64,000 bases of DNA from positions 1-64,000 of the forward strand of contig QUDE01000006.1 of assembly GCA_003477405.1 (NCBI GenBank), read 5' to 3'. Shown here piece after piece: positions 49,880 to 59,262 of the stretch; position 1 is the first letter of the stretch; the number at the start of each line of letters is the position of its first letter. A program made the position numbers and the translations under genes. This stretch comes from Ruminococcaceae bacterium AM07-15. GTDB lineage: Bacteria; Bacillota; Clostridia; Oscillospirales; Butyricicoccaceae. The notes under the pieces are model-generated. The model worked only from the letters and a program-made list of their open reading frames with translations, did no database searches and was not told the DNA's origin.

Positions 49880-52561
49880 CTATTTTTTCTGACTGCGCTT
49901 TTTGGAAGCGTGGCGGAACACCGGCACCAGCAGTTCATGGAGAACCAGCGGAATAGCGGATACCGCCGTCAGAATGAGCCACTCGTTGAGATGCAGGCTG
50001 TATGTGCCAAACACTTTCACCAGGAAGGGAATCTCGGTCACAGCGATCTGGAGCGCAAAGCCGATGATCACAGCCAGGATCATAAACTTGTTTTCCATCA
50101 GGTTGTTGCGGAACACCGACTTTTCCACATTGCGCATACCGATGGCGTGGAACAGCTGGGAAATGCCCAGCACGGTGAAGGCAAAGGTCTGGCTCTCGGC
50201 CAGGATGGCGCTGTCGCCCAGGATCTTGTCAATGGCCCCGATGGTAACGGCGCTGCCCTCCTGCAGAAGCATACGCACCGGCACAAACAGGAAAGCGCCC
50301 AGAGTCAGAAGACCGATCACTGCGCCATAGAAGAGGGTCATTGCCATGCCGCCTTCGGCAAACAGGCTTTCCGAAGGATCACGGGGCGGACGGCGCATGG
50401 TGAGCTTGGAGTCATTTTTGTCCACACCCAGAGCCAGGCCGGGCAGGGAGTCTGTGATCAGATTGACCCACAGGATGTGGATGGCCTTCAGGGGAGCGGC
50501 CAGGCCCGCCAGAATGGCTACAAACATGGTGATGATCTCACCGAAGTTGGAAGAAAGCAGGAAGAGCACCGATTTTTTGATGTTGGCATAAATGCCCCGG
50601 CCCTCTTCGATGGCCTTCTGGATGGTGGCAAAGTTGTCGTCGGTGAGCACCATATCGGCAGCGGATTTGGCCACATCAGTGCCGGTGATGCCCATGGCCA
50701 CGCCGATATCGGCGGCCTTCAGGGAAGGAGCGTCGTTGACGCCGTCGCCGGTCATAGAGACGATATATCCCTTCTGCCGCAGGGCCTTGACGATCATCAC
50801 CTTATGCTCGGGAGACACCCGGGCAAAGACCCGCAGATCGTCCACCACCTGGCTCAGCTGATCCACCGTCATGGTATCCAGCTGCTCGCCGGTCATGCAC
50901 TGATTTTCTCTTTCGGCAATGCCCAGCTCCCGGGCAATGGCAAAGGCGGTATCCTTGTGGTCGCCGGTGATCATCACGGTGCGCACCGAAGCGCCCTTGA
51001 AGATCTCCACCGCATCTTTGGCCTCGGGGCGGGGCGGGTCGATCATGCCCACCAGACCCACAAAGGTCAGGCGCTCTTCACACACCTGGGGCGCATCGTC
51101 CCGGAAGGCCAGGGCCAGCACCCGCAGGGCGTCCATGGACATTTCCCGCATGGCCGATGTGATCTTCTCTTTGTCCGCCGGGGTGATTTCCCGCACCGTT
51201 CCCCGGTCCAAAATCCGGTCACAGTGCTTGAGCACCTGATCAGGAGCACCCTTGGTAAAGGAAATGTTCCCCTCACCCTCCCGGTGCATGGTGGTCATCA
51301 TCTTCCGAGTAGAGTCAAAGGCGATCTCATCGATACGGGGCAGCTTTTCCTCCAGGCCCTGACGGGTCAGCCCCAGGGGGGCACCCATATCCAGCAAGGC
51401 GATTTCGGTGGGATCGCCCAGCCGCTGGCCGTTTTCGATGGAGGCGTCGTTGCAGAGCATCATGCCTTCCACCAGGCGGCGATGGGCTTTGCTGTCCATC
51501 TGATCGGCGGGGAAAATGGCCCCGTCGCAATAGGCCCGCACCACGGTCATTTTGTTCTGGGTCAGAGTACCCGTTTTATCGGAGCAAACCACGCTGACAG
51601 CGCCCAGGGTTTCCACCGAGGGCAGACGGCGCACGATGGTATTGACCTTAACCAGCCGCTGGACACCCAGGGCCAGCACAATGGTCACCACAGCGGGCAG
51701 GCCTTCGGGCACGGCGGCCACTGCCAGAGAAATGGCGGTGATGAGCATTTCCACCACATTCCGCCCCTGCACTAGGGCGATGAGGAACAGAGCCACGCAC
51801 AAAGCGATGGCTACCACGCCCAGCATCTTGCCCAGGTCGGCCAGACGCTTCTGCAGCGGGGTCAGTTCTTCTTCCGATTCGTTGATCATCTGGGCGATGC
51901 GGCCGATCTGAGTATCCATACCGGTGGCAGCCACCACGCCTTCGCCCCGACCATAAGTGACGCTGGTGGTCATATAACCCATGTTGATCCGGTCGCCCAA
52001 GGGAGCATCCTGGGGCAAAACGGCGTTGCAGTCCTTTTCCACCGGCACCGATTCACCGGTGAGGGCCGATTCGTCTACTTTCAGGTTGGTGGTCTGGGTC
52101 AGGCGAAGGTCAGCAGGGATCTGCCGTCCCGCTTCCAGCACCACCACATCTCCCTGCACCAGTTCCGAAGCAGGGATCTCTTTCGTCACGCCGTCCCGGC
52201 GCACCATAGCCGTGGGGCTGGACAGCTTTTTCAAAGCCTCCAGAGCCTCCTGGGCCTTGCCCTCCTGCACCATGCCGATCACCGCGTTGAGCAGTACCAC
52301 GATCAGCACAATGATGGCATCGGACACTTCCTTCAGCAGCAGGGAAATGGCCGCTGCCGCAAACAGGATGTAGATCATGGGCTCATTGAGCTGGGAAAGG
52401 AACATCTGAAGCTTTGTCTTTCCCTTCTTTTCCACCAGGGCATTGGGGCCGTTTTTCTCCAACCGGTTTTTGGCTTCCTGTTGGCTCAGGCCCTTTTGCA
52501 GATCGGTCTGCAGCTCCTGCTCCGTTTGAGAGACATTCTTGCTTTCAAACACCGCGTTCAT
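49880..52561 (-). CDS. P-type cation ATPase (Ca2+/Mn2+ type)
   Basis: An 893-residue P2-type ATPase of the PacL/SERCA-like group: cation-transporter N-terminal domain, TGESVPVEKD actuator motif, phosphorylation site DKTGTLTQNK, TGDGVNDAPSLKAADIG hinge, and about ten membrane helices. Control by a yybP-ykoY (Mn2+) riboswitch points to Mn2+ export, though Ca2+ is also possible. Start at MNAVFESK (52561); its own ribosome binding site is weak (GAGGTG adjacent). The mobile element lies just beyond its stop. Confidence 0.92.
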   Translation of the reverse strand: MNAVFESKNVSQTEQELQTDLQKGLSQQEAKNRLEKNGPNALVEKKGKTKLQMFLSQLNEPMIYILFAAAAISLLLKEVSDAIIVLIVVLLNAVIGMVQEGKAQEALEALKKLSSPTAMVRRDGVTKEIPASELVQGDVVVLEAGRQIPADLRLTQTTNLKVDESALTGESVPVEKDCNAVLPQDAPLGDRINMGYMTTSVTYGRGEGVVAATGMDTQIGRIAQMINESEEELTPLQKRLADLGKMLGVVAIALCVALFLIALVQGRNVVEMLITAISLAVAAVPEGLPAVVTIVLALGVQRLVKVNTIVRRLPSVETLGAVSVVCSDKTGTLTQNKMTVVRAYCDGAIFPADQMDSKAHRRLVEGMMLCNDASIENGQRLGDPTEIALLDMGAPLGLTRQGLEEKLPRIDEIAFDSTRKMMTTMHREGEGNISFTKGAPDQVLKHCDRILDRGTVREITPADKEKITSAMREMSMDALRVLALAFRDDAPQVCEERLTFVGLVGMIDPPRPEAKDAVEIFKGASVRTVMITGDHKDTAFAIARELGIAERENQCMTGEQLDTMTVDQLSQVVDDLRVFARVSPEHKVMIVKALRQKGYIVSMTGDGVNDAPSLKAADIGVAMGITGTDVAKSAADMVLTDDNFATIQKAIEEGRGIYANIKKSVLFLLSSNFGEIITMFVAILAGLAAPLKAIHILWVNLITDSLPGLALGVDKNDSKLTMRRPPRDPSESLFAEGGMAMTLFYGAVIGLLTLGAFLFVPVRMLLQEGSAVTIGAIDKILGDSAILAESQTFAFTVLGISQLFHAIGMRNVEKSVFRNNLMENKFMILAVIIGFALQIAVTEIPFLVKVFGTYSLHLNEWLILTAVSAIPLVLHELLVPVFRHASKKRSQKK

Positions 52562-52624
52562 CACCTCATCATGATTTTTCCTTCTTGCAATATACCCAAA
52601 AGAGAGCATTTTCAGCCTGCAAAC

Positions 52625-52669
52625 AAAAAAGAGACTTTTTGCACACGCACTCCGTATGCAAAAAGTCTC
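52625..52669 (-). terminator. Mn2+ riboswitch terminator
   Basis: GAGACTTTTTGCA/TGCAAAAAGTCTC with TTTTTT after it on the minus strand. Its 5' arm is the 3' strand of the aptamer P1, so the two structures exclude each other. Confidence 0.88.
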
Positions 52670-52743
52670 GTTACCTCTCAACAGGCCGCAAACGCAGGCA
52701 GGTGCCAGGATGTTGCGTTTACGCTTTGAACTACTCCCTTTTA
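52660..52743 (-). ncRNA. yybP-ykoY (Mn2+) riboswitch
   Basis: On the minus strand AAAGGGAGTAG (5' block) ... GCAACATCCTGGCACCTGCC ... GTTGAGAGGTAACGAGACTTTTT (3' block). GGGAGTAG plus CAACATcCTGGC plus CGAGACUUU is the yybP-ykoY pattern; P1 is AAAAGGG with the 3' CUUUUU. It precedes a P-type ATPase, a classic target. Its 5' edge overlaps the stop codon of the ClC gene. Confidence 0.85.
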
Positions 52744-54060
52744 TGCTTTCATCTTACCGGTCTCTATCCCGTTTGTCAAGCCTTTTTTCCCCGTGTCCAG
52801 CTGGCGGCGTAACCTGCGGTAAATGGGCGGCATCCCCAAAAGGCCGGACACCGCCTGGGCGGTGAGGCAGACCATGGCCACAGCCAACAGATGAGAAAAG
52901 GAGCCGGTCATCTCCAGGCAGAGCATGGCGGCGGTGAGAGGCGCACGCACCACAGCGGCAAAAAAGCCGCCCATGGCCAGAATCACCCAACTGGCCGTCC
53001 AGTCTCCCGACAGACCCAGTCCGGCCATCAGATAGGCCCAGATGCCGCCCCACAAGGCTCCCATGGACAACACCGGCAGAAAAAGCCCTCCCGGAGCACC
53101 GGAGCAGAAGGACAGAAGGGACAAAGCTGTTTTGGCTGCCAGCAGCCCTAAAAGCACCGACAGAACCGGCAAGCCCTCCACCAGCAGACCCATGAGCCCG
53201 GCGCCGCTTCCCAGGGCCTCGGGCACCCAGAATTCCAGCACACCGGCGGCCAGAAAGGGAATGAGCAGCCGTCCCGGCTCCCAGGAGATCTTCCCATAAA
53301 GGCCCTGTCCCTTTTCCACTCCCTTGCTGTAAAGGGCCCCCAGCACCCCCAGAAAGGCTCCCAGCAGCACCAGAAACGGCCCCATGCGCCAGCCCATGGG
53401 TCCATTCAGGGAAAAACGAAACAAAGGCGTCAGGCCAAAGGGGGCAGATGCCACATAATCGGCGCACACCGCTGCAGCCATACAAGGGGTGAGCATCCGG
53501 GGCCGAAAGTCCCGGCGCAGAGCCTCCAGAGCGAAGAGGATGCCGGCAAAGGGAGCATTGAAAGTGGCGGCAATACCGGCGGCTGCACCGCAAGTGAGCA
53601 TCAGCCGTCGCTCCTGCCTCTCCCGCTTTCCCAGCAGGGACAATCCCTTGCCTGCCATGGCCCCCAGCTGCACCGAAGGGCCTGCCCGGCCCAAGGACAG
53701 CCCGGCCACAGCGCATAGAGTACCGCCCAGGAATTTGGCCAGCACCGTCCGCAGCCAAGGAGCGTCAAATGCTCCATCCAGCTCCCCCATCACCCGGGGC
53801 ACACCGCCCCCTTTGATCTCCGGCGCCCAGCGAGTGAGCCGGTAAACCAAGAAGGCCAGAGCCATCAAAAGGGCAAACCACAGCGGCAAAAACCAAAGAT
53901 GGGTCTTCCCCATCTCCAGCCCCAGGTCCAAAAGAACTCCGGCCCCCTCCAGGGCCAGACGGTAGCCCACGGCCAGACTTCCGGCCAGGAGGCCGCACAC
54001 CGCCCCTTCCAGCAGATAAAAAAGCCCCTGCCGCCGCTCTTTCTCCTCTTCCCCGTTCAC
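52741..54060 (-). CDS. ClC-family chloride transport protein lacking gating Glu
   Basis: A 439-residue ClC membrane protein with about 12 or more hydrophobic segments. The family motif GREGP appears as GRAGPSVQLGAM, so Ala126 replaces the gating/proton glutamate, and the GSGIP motif reads GGGVP. GTG start at 54060 has GGAGG 7 nt upstream; the open frame starting at 54102 overlaps the previous gene. It lies 17 nt upstream-to-end of the 140-residue gene and runs into the Mn2+ riboswitch. Confidence 0.88.
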   Translation of the reverse strand: MNGEEEKERRQGLFYLLEGAVCGLLAGSLAVGYRLALEGAGVLLDLGLEMGKTHLWFLPLWFALLMALAFLVYRLTRWAPEIKGGGVPRVMGELDGAFDAPWLRTVLAKFLGGTLCAVAGLSLGRAGPSVQLGAMAGKGLSLLGKRERQERRLMLTCGAAAGIAATFNAPFAGILFALEALRRDFRPRMLTPCMAAAVCADYVASAPFGLTPLFRFSLNGPMGWRMGPFLVLLGAFLGVLGALYSKGVEKGQGLYGKISWEPGRLLIPFLAAGVLEFWVPEALGSGAGLMGLLVEGLPVLSVLLGLLAAKTALSLLSFCSGAPGGLFLPVLSMGALWGGIWAYLMAGLGLSGDWTASWVILAMGGFFAAVVRAPLTAAMLCLEMTGSFSHLLAVAMVCLTAQAVSGLLGMPPIYRRLRRQLDTGKKGLTNGIETGKMKA

Positions 54061-54079
54061 CGCGCTTCCTCCACTCTTT

Positions 54080-54502
54080 TTATTCTGCCCTTTCGTAGAC
54101 AATGGCCCCGGTATAGGTGATGGACAGGGTCATATCCACCACACTTTCCCTCTCGGGAAGCGAGAGATAGCCCCCATAGACCAGGCTCTGGTAGCCGTAG
54201 TATTCGCCCACGATCTCAAAAGAAAACTCCGGATACCGGCGGATAAATTCCGAAAGGGGCATCTTTTCCCCTTGAAACAAGCCGAACCGGCCGTAGTCGC
54301 TGAGAAAATGGACATAGGAAAAATCCTCGTCCACCTGCCGGATACGCACCTGGCCCTCTACCGGGCGAGGCGGTTGGGAAAGCTCCAGATATCCATCCTC
54401 AAAAAAGAGCCGCAGATCCCCATCCTCCCACACCATCCTATTCACCCGCCCGTCGTGCAGGCTATACGGGATGGAAAATTGAAAACGATAGGCTACATCC
54501 AC
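54080..54502 (-). CDS. Hypothetical protein
   Basis: A 140-residue soluble protein, rich in aromatic and acidic residues and probably beta-rich (MVWEDGDLRLFFEDGYLEL, VGEYYGYQSLVYGGYLSL). No motif I recognise. It precedes the ClC gene with a 19-nt gap and appears to be in its operon. Confidence 0.55.
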   Translation of the reverse strand: MDVAYRFQFSIPYSLHDGRVNRMVWEDGDLRLFFEDGYLELSQPPRPVEGQVRIRQVDEDFSYVHFLSDYGRFGLFQGEKMPLSEFIRRYPEFSFEIVGEYYGYQSLVYGGYLSLPERESVVDMTLSITYTGAIVYERAE

Positions 54503-54536
54503 AAAACCGCCTCCTTTTTGCTGGCTATGGAAAACA

Positions 54537-54562
54537 GGCAGCAGATCTCATCACCTGCTGCC
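54537..54562 (-). terminator. Hairpin after glycerate kinase
   Basis: GGCAGCAG/CTGCTGCC arms with TGTTTTCC after it on the minus strand, 8 nt past the stop. Confidence 0.6.
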
Positions 54563-54569
54563 CGCTTGT

Positions 54570-55715
54570 TTAGTCCCGCTTTTCCTGCGCCGGCAGGAAA
54601 TTGATCTTCTGCAGCTTGTTGTGCAAAAGCTCTGCGGCATTCATCATGGAATATTCCAAGGTCATATCTTTTTCTTTCAGCTCGTAGATGGCATCCACTC
54701 CGGCTTCCTTGGCCTTTTCATAGCCCTGGCCCTTGCAGCCCACCACGGCCACCACCCGGGCGCCGTATTTTTTGGCCACCTTGGCCACTTCCACCGGCAG
54801 TTTGCCCATCACCGACTGGGCATCCATCCGCCCTTCCCCGGTGATGACCACATCGGGGCGCAGTTTCTGGAGCAGGGCTTCAAAACCCACCCCTTCGTTG
54901 ACGATCTGGAAGCCGGGAACCAGCTGGGCGTCAAAGAAGGCCATCAGCCCCGCTCCCATACCTCCGGCGGCGCCGCTGCCCGGGGTATCCAGGATATCCT
55001 TGCCCAGATCCTGCTTGACCACCTGGCTGAACCGGCGCAGGGCCTCATCCAGCAAGGGCAGATCCTTGGGCTTGGCCCCCTTCTGGGGCCCGAACACATA
55101 GGCCGCGCCATGAGGTCCGCACAAGGGGTTGGACACATCGCAGGCCACCCGGAACTTGGCCTGGCGCACCTTGGGATTCATAGTGGAAAGGTCGATGGAA
55201 TGGAGCTTCAGAAGCCCCGCCGCCCCCGACGGGATGGGAACCCCATCCTTGTCCAGCAGCTGGGCCCCCAGGGCCTCCACCATCCCTGCGCCGCCGTCAT
55301 TGGTGGCGCTGCCGCCGATGCCCATGATAAACTCCGTGCATCCTTTTTCCAAAGCGTCCTCGATCAGCTCTCCCACGCCATAAGTGGTGGAAGTGAAGGG
55401 GTCCCGCTTCCAGGATGGGATCAGGGGCAGGCCTGCGGCGCTGGACATTTCGATCACCGCCGTTTTTCCGTCGCCCATGATGCCGTAAGCCGCCATGGTC
55501 TTGTCAAACAAAGGACCGGTGACCCAGCAGCTCTGCTTTTTGCCGCCGGTGGCCAGAATCAAAGCCTCCACCGTGCCCTCGCCGCCATCGGCCATAGGCA
55601 CCTTGTACACCGTAAGTCCGGGGAATCGCTCCAGCAAAGCGTCCTCCGCCGTATCACAGAAATTTTTCGAAGTCAGGCTGCCCTTGAACGAATCGGGCGC
55701 AACCACAAAGATCAT
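54570..55715 (-). CDS. Glycerate kinase
   Basis: A 381-residue kinase of the GarK/GlxK family (2-phosphoglycerate-forming type in characterised members). N-terminal VVAPDSFKGSLTSKNFCDTA, VPMADGGEGTVEALI, IGGSATNDGGAGMVEALG and a late VITGEGRMDAQSVMGK. Feeds glycerate into glycolysis. The start at 55715 has GGAGGGAAG upstream; nine more residues upstream are less likely. Confidence 0.92.
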   Translation of the reverse strand: MIFVVAPDSFKGSLTSKNFCDTAEDALLERFPGLTVYKVPMADGGEGTVEALILATGGKKQSCWVTGPLFDKTMAAYGIMGDGKTAVIEMSSAAGLPLIPSWKRDPFTSTTYGVGELIEDALEKGCTEFIMGIGGSATNDGGAGMVEALGAQLLDKDGVPIPSGAAGLLKLHSIDLSTMNPKVRQAKFRVACDVSNPLCGPHGAAYVFGPQKGAKPKDLPLLDEALRRFSQVVKQDLGKDILDTPGSGAAGGMGAGLMAFFDAQLVPGFQIVNEGVGFEALLQKLRPDVVITGEGRMDAQSVMGKLPVEVAKVAKKYGARVVAVVGCKGQGYEKAKEAGVDAIYELKEKDMTLEYSMMNAAELLHNKLQKINFLPAQEKRD

Positions 55716-55877
55716 TTTTTCTTCCCTCCGCGCGATGCGCAAATTTTCCCACTCTCACAACAGAGCGCCCCCCATTCTCTTCCCGAAAAAAGGAGGCTTC
55801 CTCATTGGATAGACACTACTATACAACACCCGCTGGAAAAATGCAAAAAAAATCATGTGAAATCTGTGAGAAAACCC

Positions 55878-55905
55878 TTGAAAATTTGACAGGATATAGT
55901 ATACT
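55878..55905 (+). promoter_or_regulatory. Promoter of the flavodiiron gene
   Basis: TTGAAA (55878-55883), 16-nt spacer, TATACT (55900-55905), 50 nt before the ATG. Confidence 0.75.
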
Positions 55906-55957
55906 GTTTCGGTAAACGATGAATTTTTACATTGATTATAGAAAGGACGGAGATTTC

Positions 55958-57151
55958 ATGAAAGCATTGCAAGCCACAGAACACATCTGGTGGGTGGGAG
56001 CTCTGGACCCGGATCTGCGGGTCTTTGACATCGTCATGCACTCCGATCATGGCACCAGCTACAACTCCTATCTGCTGCGGGGCAGCAAAAAAACCGCCCT
56101 GTTCGAAACAGTAAAGGATAAATTTTTCGATGAACACCTGGAAAAGATCCGCCAGGTGATGGACCCCGCTGAAATCGACTACATCGTTGTGGACCACACC
56201 GAACCCGACCACTCCGGCTCGGTGGCCCGGATGCTGGAGATCGCCCCCAACGCCACTGTGCTGGGCACCCAGACCGCCCTGTCCTTTTTGCAGGAGATCG
56301 TCAACAAGCCCTTCCCCTGCCAGGCTGTCACCGAAAAGGACGAGATCGACCTGGGCGGCCTGACCCTCCGCTTCATCCAGGTCCCCATGCTCCACTGGCC
56401 CGATTCCATGTACACCTACTGCCCCGAAGAAAAGGCCCTCTTCTCCTGCGACAGCTTCGGCTGCCATTACAGTGATGAGCGGGTGTTCAACGATCGGATG
56501 GACGGTGATTTCACCGAAGCTTACAAATATTACTTCGACAACATCATCGGGCCTTATAAGAATCCCCATATGCTGGGCGCTCTGAAAAAGATCGAAAACC
56601 TGGACATCCAGTTTATCGGCAATGGCCACGGCCCTGTGCTGCGCCGGGATATCCCCAAATATCTGGAGATGTACCGCACCTGGTCCCAGCCGGAAGCCAA
56701 AAAAGAGCCTATGGCTGCCATCTGCTATGTGTCTGCCTATGGTTACACCCGTCAGCTGGCCGAAAACATCGCCCAGGGCATCCGGGAAGGCGGCGTGTCC
56801 GATGTGCGCATGTTCGACCTGGTGACCGATGACAAGCAGGAGGCCTTCCAGGCCATCGTCCAGTCCGATGGATTCCTGCTGGGCTCCCCCACCCTGATCG
56901 GCGATGCTCTGCCCCCGGTGTATGAAATGCTGCTGGGACTCAACCCGGTGATCCACCGCGGCAAGGTGGCCGGCGCTTTCGGCTCCTTTGCCTGGAGCGG
57001 CGAGGCCGTGCCCAATCTGATGGAGCGGCTCAAGTCCCTGCGCTTCAAGCTGCCCCTGCCCGGCCTGCGGGTCAAACTGAAGCCCACTGAAGAGGATCTG
57101 GCAAATGCCCGGGAAATGGGCAAAGAATTTGCCCAGGCTCTGAAAAAGTAA
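55958..57151 (+). CDS. fprA: Flavodiiron protein (FprA, A-type flavoprotein)
   Basis: A 397-residue protein. N-terminal metallo-beta-lactamase-like diiron domain with the ligand motif HTEPDHSGS (about residue 79) and later HWPDSM, then a flavodoxin domain (from about residue 250, ICYVSAYGYTRQLAENIA). Such proteins reduce O2 or NO to protect anaerobes. ATG at 55958 has GGACGGAG upstream. Monocistronic, with its own promoter and terminator. Confidence 0.93.
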   Translation: MKALQATEHIWWVGALDPDLRVFDIVMHSDHGTSYNSYLLRGSKKTALFETVKDKFFDEHLEKIRQVMDPAEIDYIVVDHTEPDHSGSVARMLEIAPNATVLGTQTALSFLQEIVNKPFPCQAVTEKDEIDLGGLTLRFIQVPMLHWPDSMYTYCPEEKALFSCDSFGCHYSDERVFNDRMDGDFTEAYKYYFDNIIGPYKNPHMLGALKKIENLDIQFIGNGHGPVLRRDIPKYLEMYRTWSQPEAKKEPMAAICYVSAYGYTRQLAENIAQGIREGGVSDVRMFDLVTDDKQEAFQAIVQSDGFLLGSPTLIGDALPPVYEMLLGLNPVIHRGKVAGAFGSFAWSGEAVPNLMERLKSLRFKLPLPGLRVKLKPTEEDLANAREMGKEFAQALKK

Positions 57152-57162
57152 AAAAATTTTTC

Positions 57163-57190
57163 GCCCCCATCGGCTCCGGTGGGGGCTTTT
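57163..57190 (+). terminator. Terminator after fprA
   Basis: GCCCCCA...TGGGGGC followed by TTTTTTCTG. Confidence 0.85.
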
Positions 57191-57323
57191 TTCTGTCTTT
57201 TCTTCCTCTTTCTCCCTTTTGCTCTGTTCAAGGCCCCGGGTATCTGATATAATACTTCCGAACTGAAAAAGGGGGAACTTTCCCCCTTTTCTTCCCATTT
57301 TTATTCCAAGGAGGCCACCTGCT

Positions 57324-57563
57324 ATGATGATACAAGTTTGCATTGGCAGTTCCTGCCATGTAAAAGGTTCTTACGAAGTCAAAACCATCTTCGAAAACCT
57401 CATTCGTGAAAACCAGCTGGAAGAGCAGATCACCCTGCGCCCCGCTTTCTGCCTGGGCAACTGCGGCGAAGGGGTGAGCGTCAAAATCGATGGAGAGCCC
57501 ATCAGCGGCGTCACCACCGAAAACGCCGCCGACATCTTCCGCCAGTATGTGCTGAAAGGATAG
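57324..57563 (+). CDS. Thioredoxin-like [2Fe-2S] protein (NuoE/HydC-like)
   Basis: A 79-residue protein with cysteines at 6, 11, 43 and 47 (VCIGSSC, FCLGNCGEG), the pattern of the thioredoxin-like [2Fe-2S] domain of NuoE. It probably carries electrons for the hydrogenase genes that follow 4 nt later. AAGGAGG upstream of the ATG. Confidence 0.85.
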   Translation: MMIQVCIGSSCHVKGSYEVKTIFENLIRENQLEEQITLRPAFCLGNCGEGVSVKIDGEPISGVTTENAADIFRQYVLKG

Positions 57564-57567
57564 GGCC

Positions 57568-59262
57568 ATGGATGTTCTGCGCTTTCAAAAAGCCAACTGC
57601 AAGGACTGCTACAAATGCATCCGCCGGTGCGCGGTGAAAGCCATCGCCATGCGGGATCACCACACCGAGGTCATTGATGAGGACTGCGTCCTCTGCGGCC
57701 GGTGTGTGCTGGCCTGCCCTCAATATGCCAACCAGGCCCGGTGGGATATCCAGCCGGTGCGCCAGCTGCTCCAATCGGACAAACCGGTGTACGCCATGGT
57801 GGCGCCCTCCTTTTCCTTCCAGTACGGCCCCGATGAATTCGGGCCGCTGCGCCGCCAGCTGATGACCCTGGGCTTTGCCGATGCCTTTGAATCGGCAGAA
57901 GGGGCCTGTCTGGTCAAAACCCAGTACGAGAACCTGGTAGCCCAGGGAGACCGGGATGTAATCCTCTCCTCCTGCTGCCCTTCGGTGGTACTGCTCATCG
58001 AGCGTCACTTCCCCTCTCTGGTGCCGCTGCTGGCTCCAGTGCTCTCCCCCATGCAGGCCGAGGCCAAGCTGCTGCGCCGCCGCTTCGGCCCCGACGCCGC
58101 CATCGTCTACATCGGCTCCTGCATCGCCGCCAAAAACGAATGCGACCAGACCCCGGGGCTCACCGATTATGCTCTGACCTATGACGAGCTCAACGCCCTT
58201 TTCGTCAGCAACAAATTGCCGGTGGATCTTCACGGCGCCCAGTGCAGCCCGGAGCCCCGGCGGCGCAGCCGTTCCTTCCCCCTGCCGGGAGGTGTCATCG
58301 GCTGTATGAACAAACAGGAGGACTATTCCTATCTGTCGGTGGACGGCCTGGAAAACTGCATTGCCGCCTTGAACGAGATCAAGGCCGGCCGACTGCACCA
58401 CTGCTTCATCGAGCTGCGGAGTTGCACCGGCTCCTGCGCCGGCGGCCCCAAAATGAGTGCCGACGCCCGCAATCGACTGGAAGGGCGTATCCGCATTGCC
58501 CACACCGCCGACACTCTGGAAGATTTCCCGCCCCAGCCCACTCTGCCTCTGGAGCGCACCTTCCAGCCCCGCTATACCCAGGCCAAAACGCCCACCGAAG
58601 AAGAGATCCAGGATATTTTGCGCAAATTGGGCAAAAACAGCCCGGCGGATGAGCTGAACTGCGGCACCTGCGGCTATTCCACCTGCCGAGAAAAAGCCAT
58701 TGCCATCTTCCAGGGCAAGGCCGACATCACCATGTGCCTGCCCTATATGAAAAAACGGGCCGAATCTTTGTCCGACAAGATCATCAGCAACTCCCCCAAC
58801 GCCATTCTGGCCGTGGACAGCGCCCTGCGCATCAAACTGGCCAACCGGGCCCTGGCCGATATTCTGGGCCTGCCCGAAGATACGGTGTTCACCGGCCGCC
58901 AGGTCTCCGACCTGATGGACGACTTCGAATTCATCACCGCCTTCTCCTCCGGGGAGCACACCAAGGCCCGCAAAACTTACCTGGAACAATACGACAAGTA
59001 TGTGGAGCAGGTCTTTATCTCCGATGAAAGCAACAATCTGGTGATCTGCCTGATGAAGGACATCACCCAAGCGGAAAAGACCCGTCTTTCCCTGCAAAAA
59101 ACCAAGAGCGAGGCCATTGAGATCACCGACCAGATCATTGCAAAGCAAATGCGCATCGTCCATGAGATCGCCTCTCTCCTGGGTGAGACGGCGGCCGAAA
59201 CCAAGGTAGCCCTCACCCAGCTGAAAAACACCGTGGCCATGGAAGAGGAAAAACTGCCATGA
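57568..59262 (+). CDS. hydS: Sensory-type [FeFe]-hydrogenase with PAS domain
   Basis: A 564-residue protein. Order: 2x[4Fe-4S] ferredoxin (CKDCYKCIRRC, CVLCGRCVLAC), [FeFe]-hydrogenase H-cluster domain (residues about 75-340), Fe-S domain (NCGTCGYSTCREKA...MC, near 360-395), PAS domain (about 405-510), then a helical tail. H-cluster motifs deviate: SSCCPS (L1), GSCIAAKN (L2), ELRSCTGSC (L3). This layout fits group C, proposed H2 sensors, not high-turnover enzymes. Stop overlaps the phosphatase ATG (ATGA). Confidence 0.88.
   Translation: MDVLRFQKANCKDCYKCIRRCAVKAIAMRDHHTEVIDEDCVLCGRCVLACPQYANQARWDIQPVRQLLQSDKPVYAMVAPSFSFQYGPDEFGPLRRQLMTLGFADAFESAEGACLVKTQYENLVAQGDRDVILSSCCPSVVLLIERHFPSLVPLLAPVLSPMQAEAKLLRRRFGPDAAIVYIGSCIAAKNECDQTPGLTDYALTYDELNALFVSNKLPVDLHGAQCSPEPRRRSRSFPLPGGVIGCMNKQEDYSYLSVDGLENCIAALNEIKAGRLHHCFIELRSCTGSCAGGPKMSADARNRLEGRIRIAHTADTLEDFPPQPTLPLERTFQPRYTQAKTPTEEEIQDILRKLGKNSPADELNCGTCGYSTCREKAIAIFQGKADITMCLPYMKKRAESLSDKIISNSPNAILAVDSALRIKLANRALADILGLPEDTVFTGRQVSDLMDDFEFITAFSSGEHTKARKTYLEQYDKYVEQVFISDESNNLVICLMKDITQAEKTRLSLQKTKSEAIEITDQIIAKQMRIVHEIASLLGETAAETKVALTQLKNTVAMEEEKLP

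Noticed and set aside
52660..52743. NiCo riboswitch before the P-type ATPase
   Set aside because: GGGAGTAG and the CGAGACUUU close are yybP-ykoY features; the ATPase is Ca2+/Mn2+-like.
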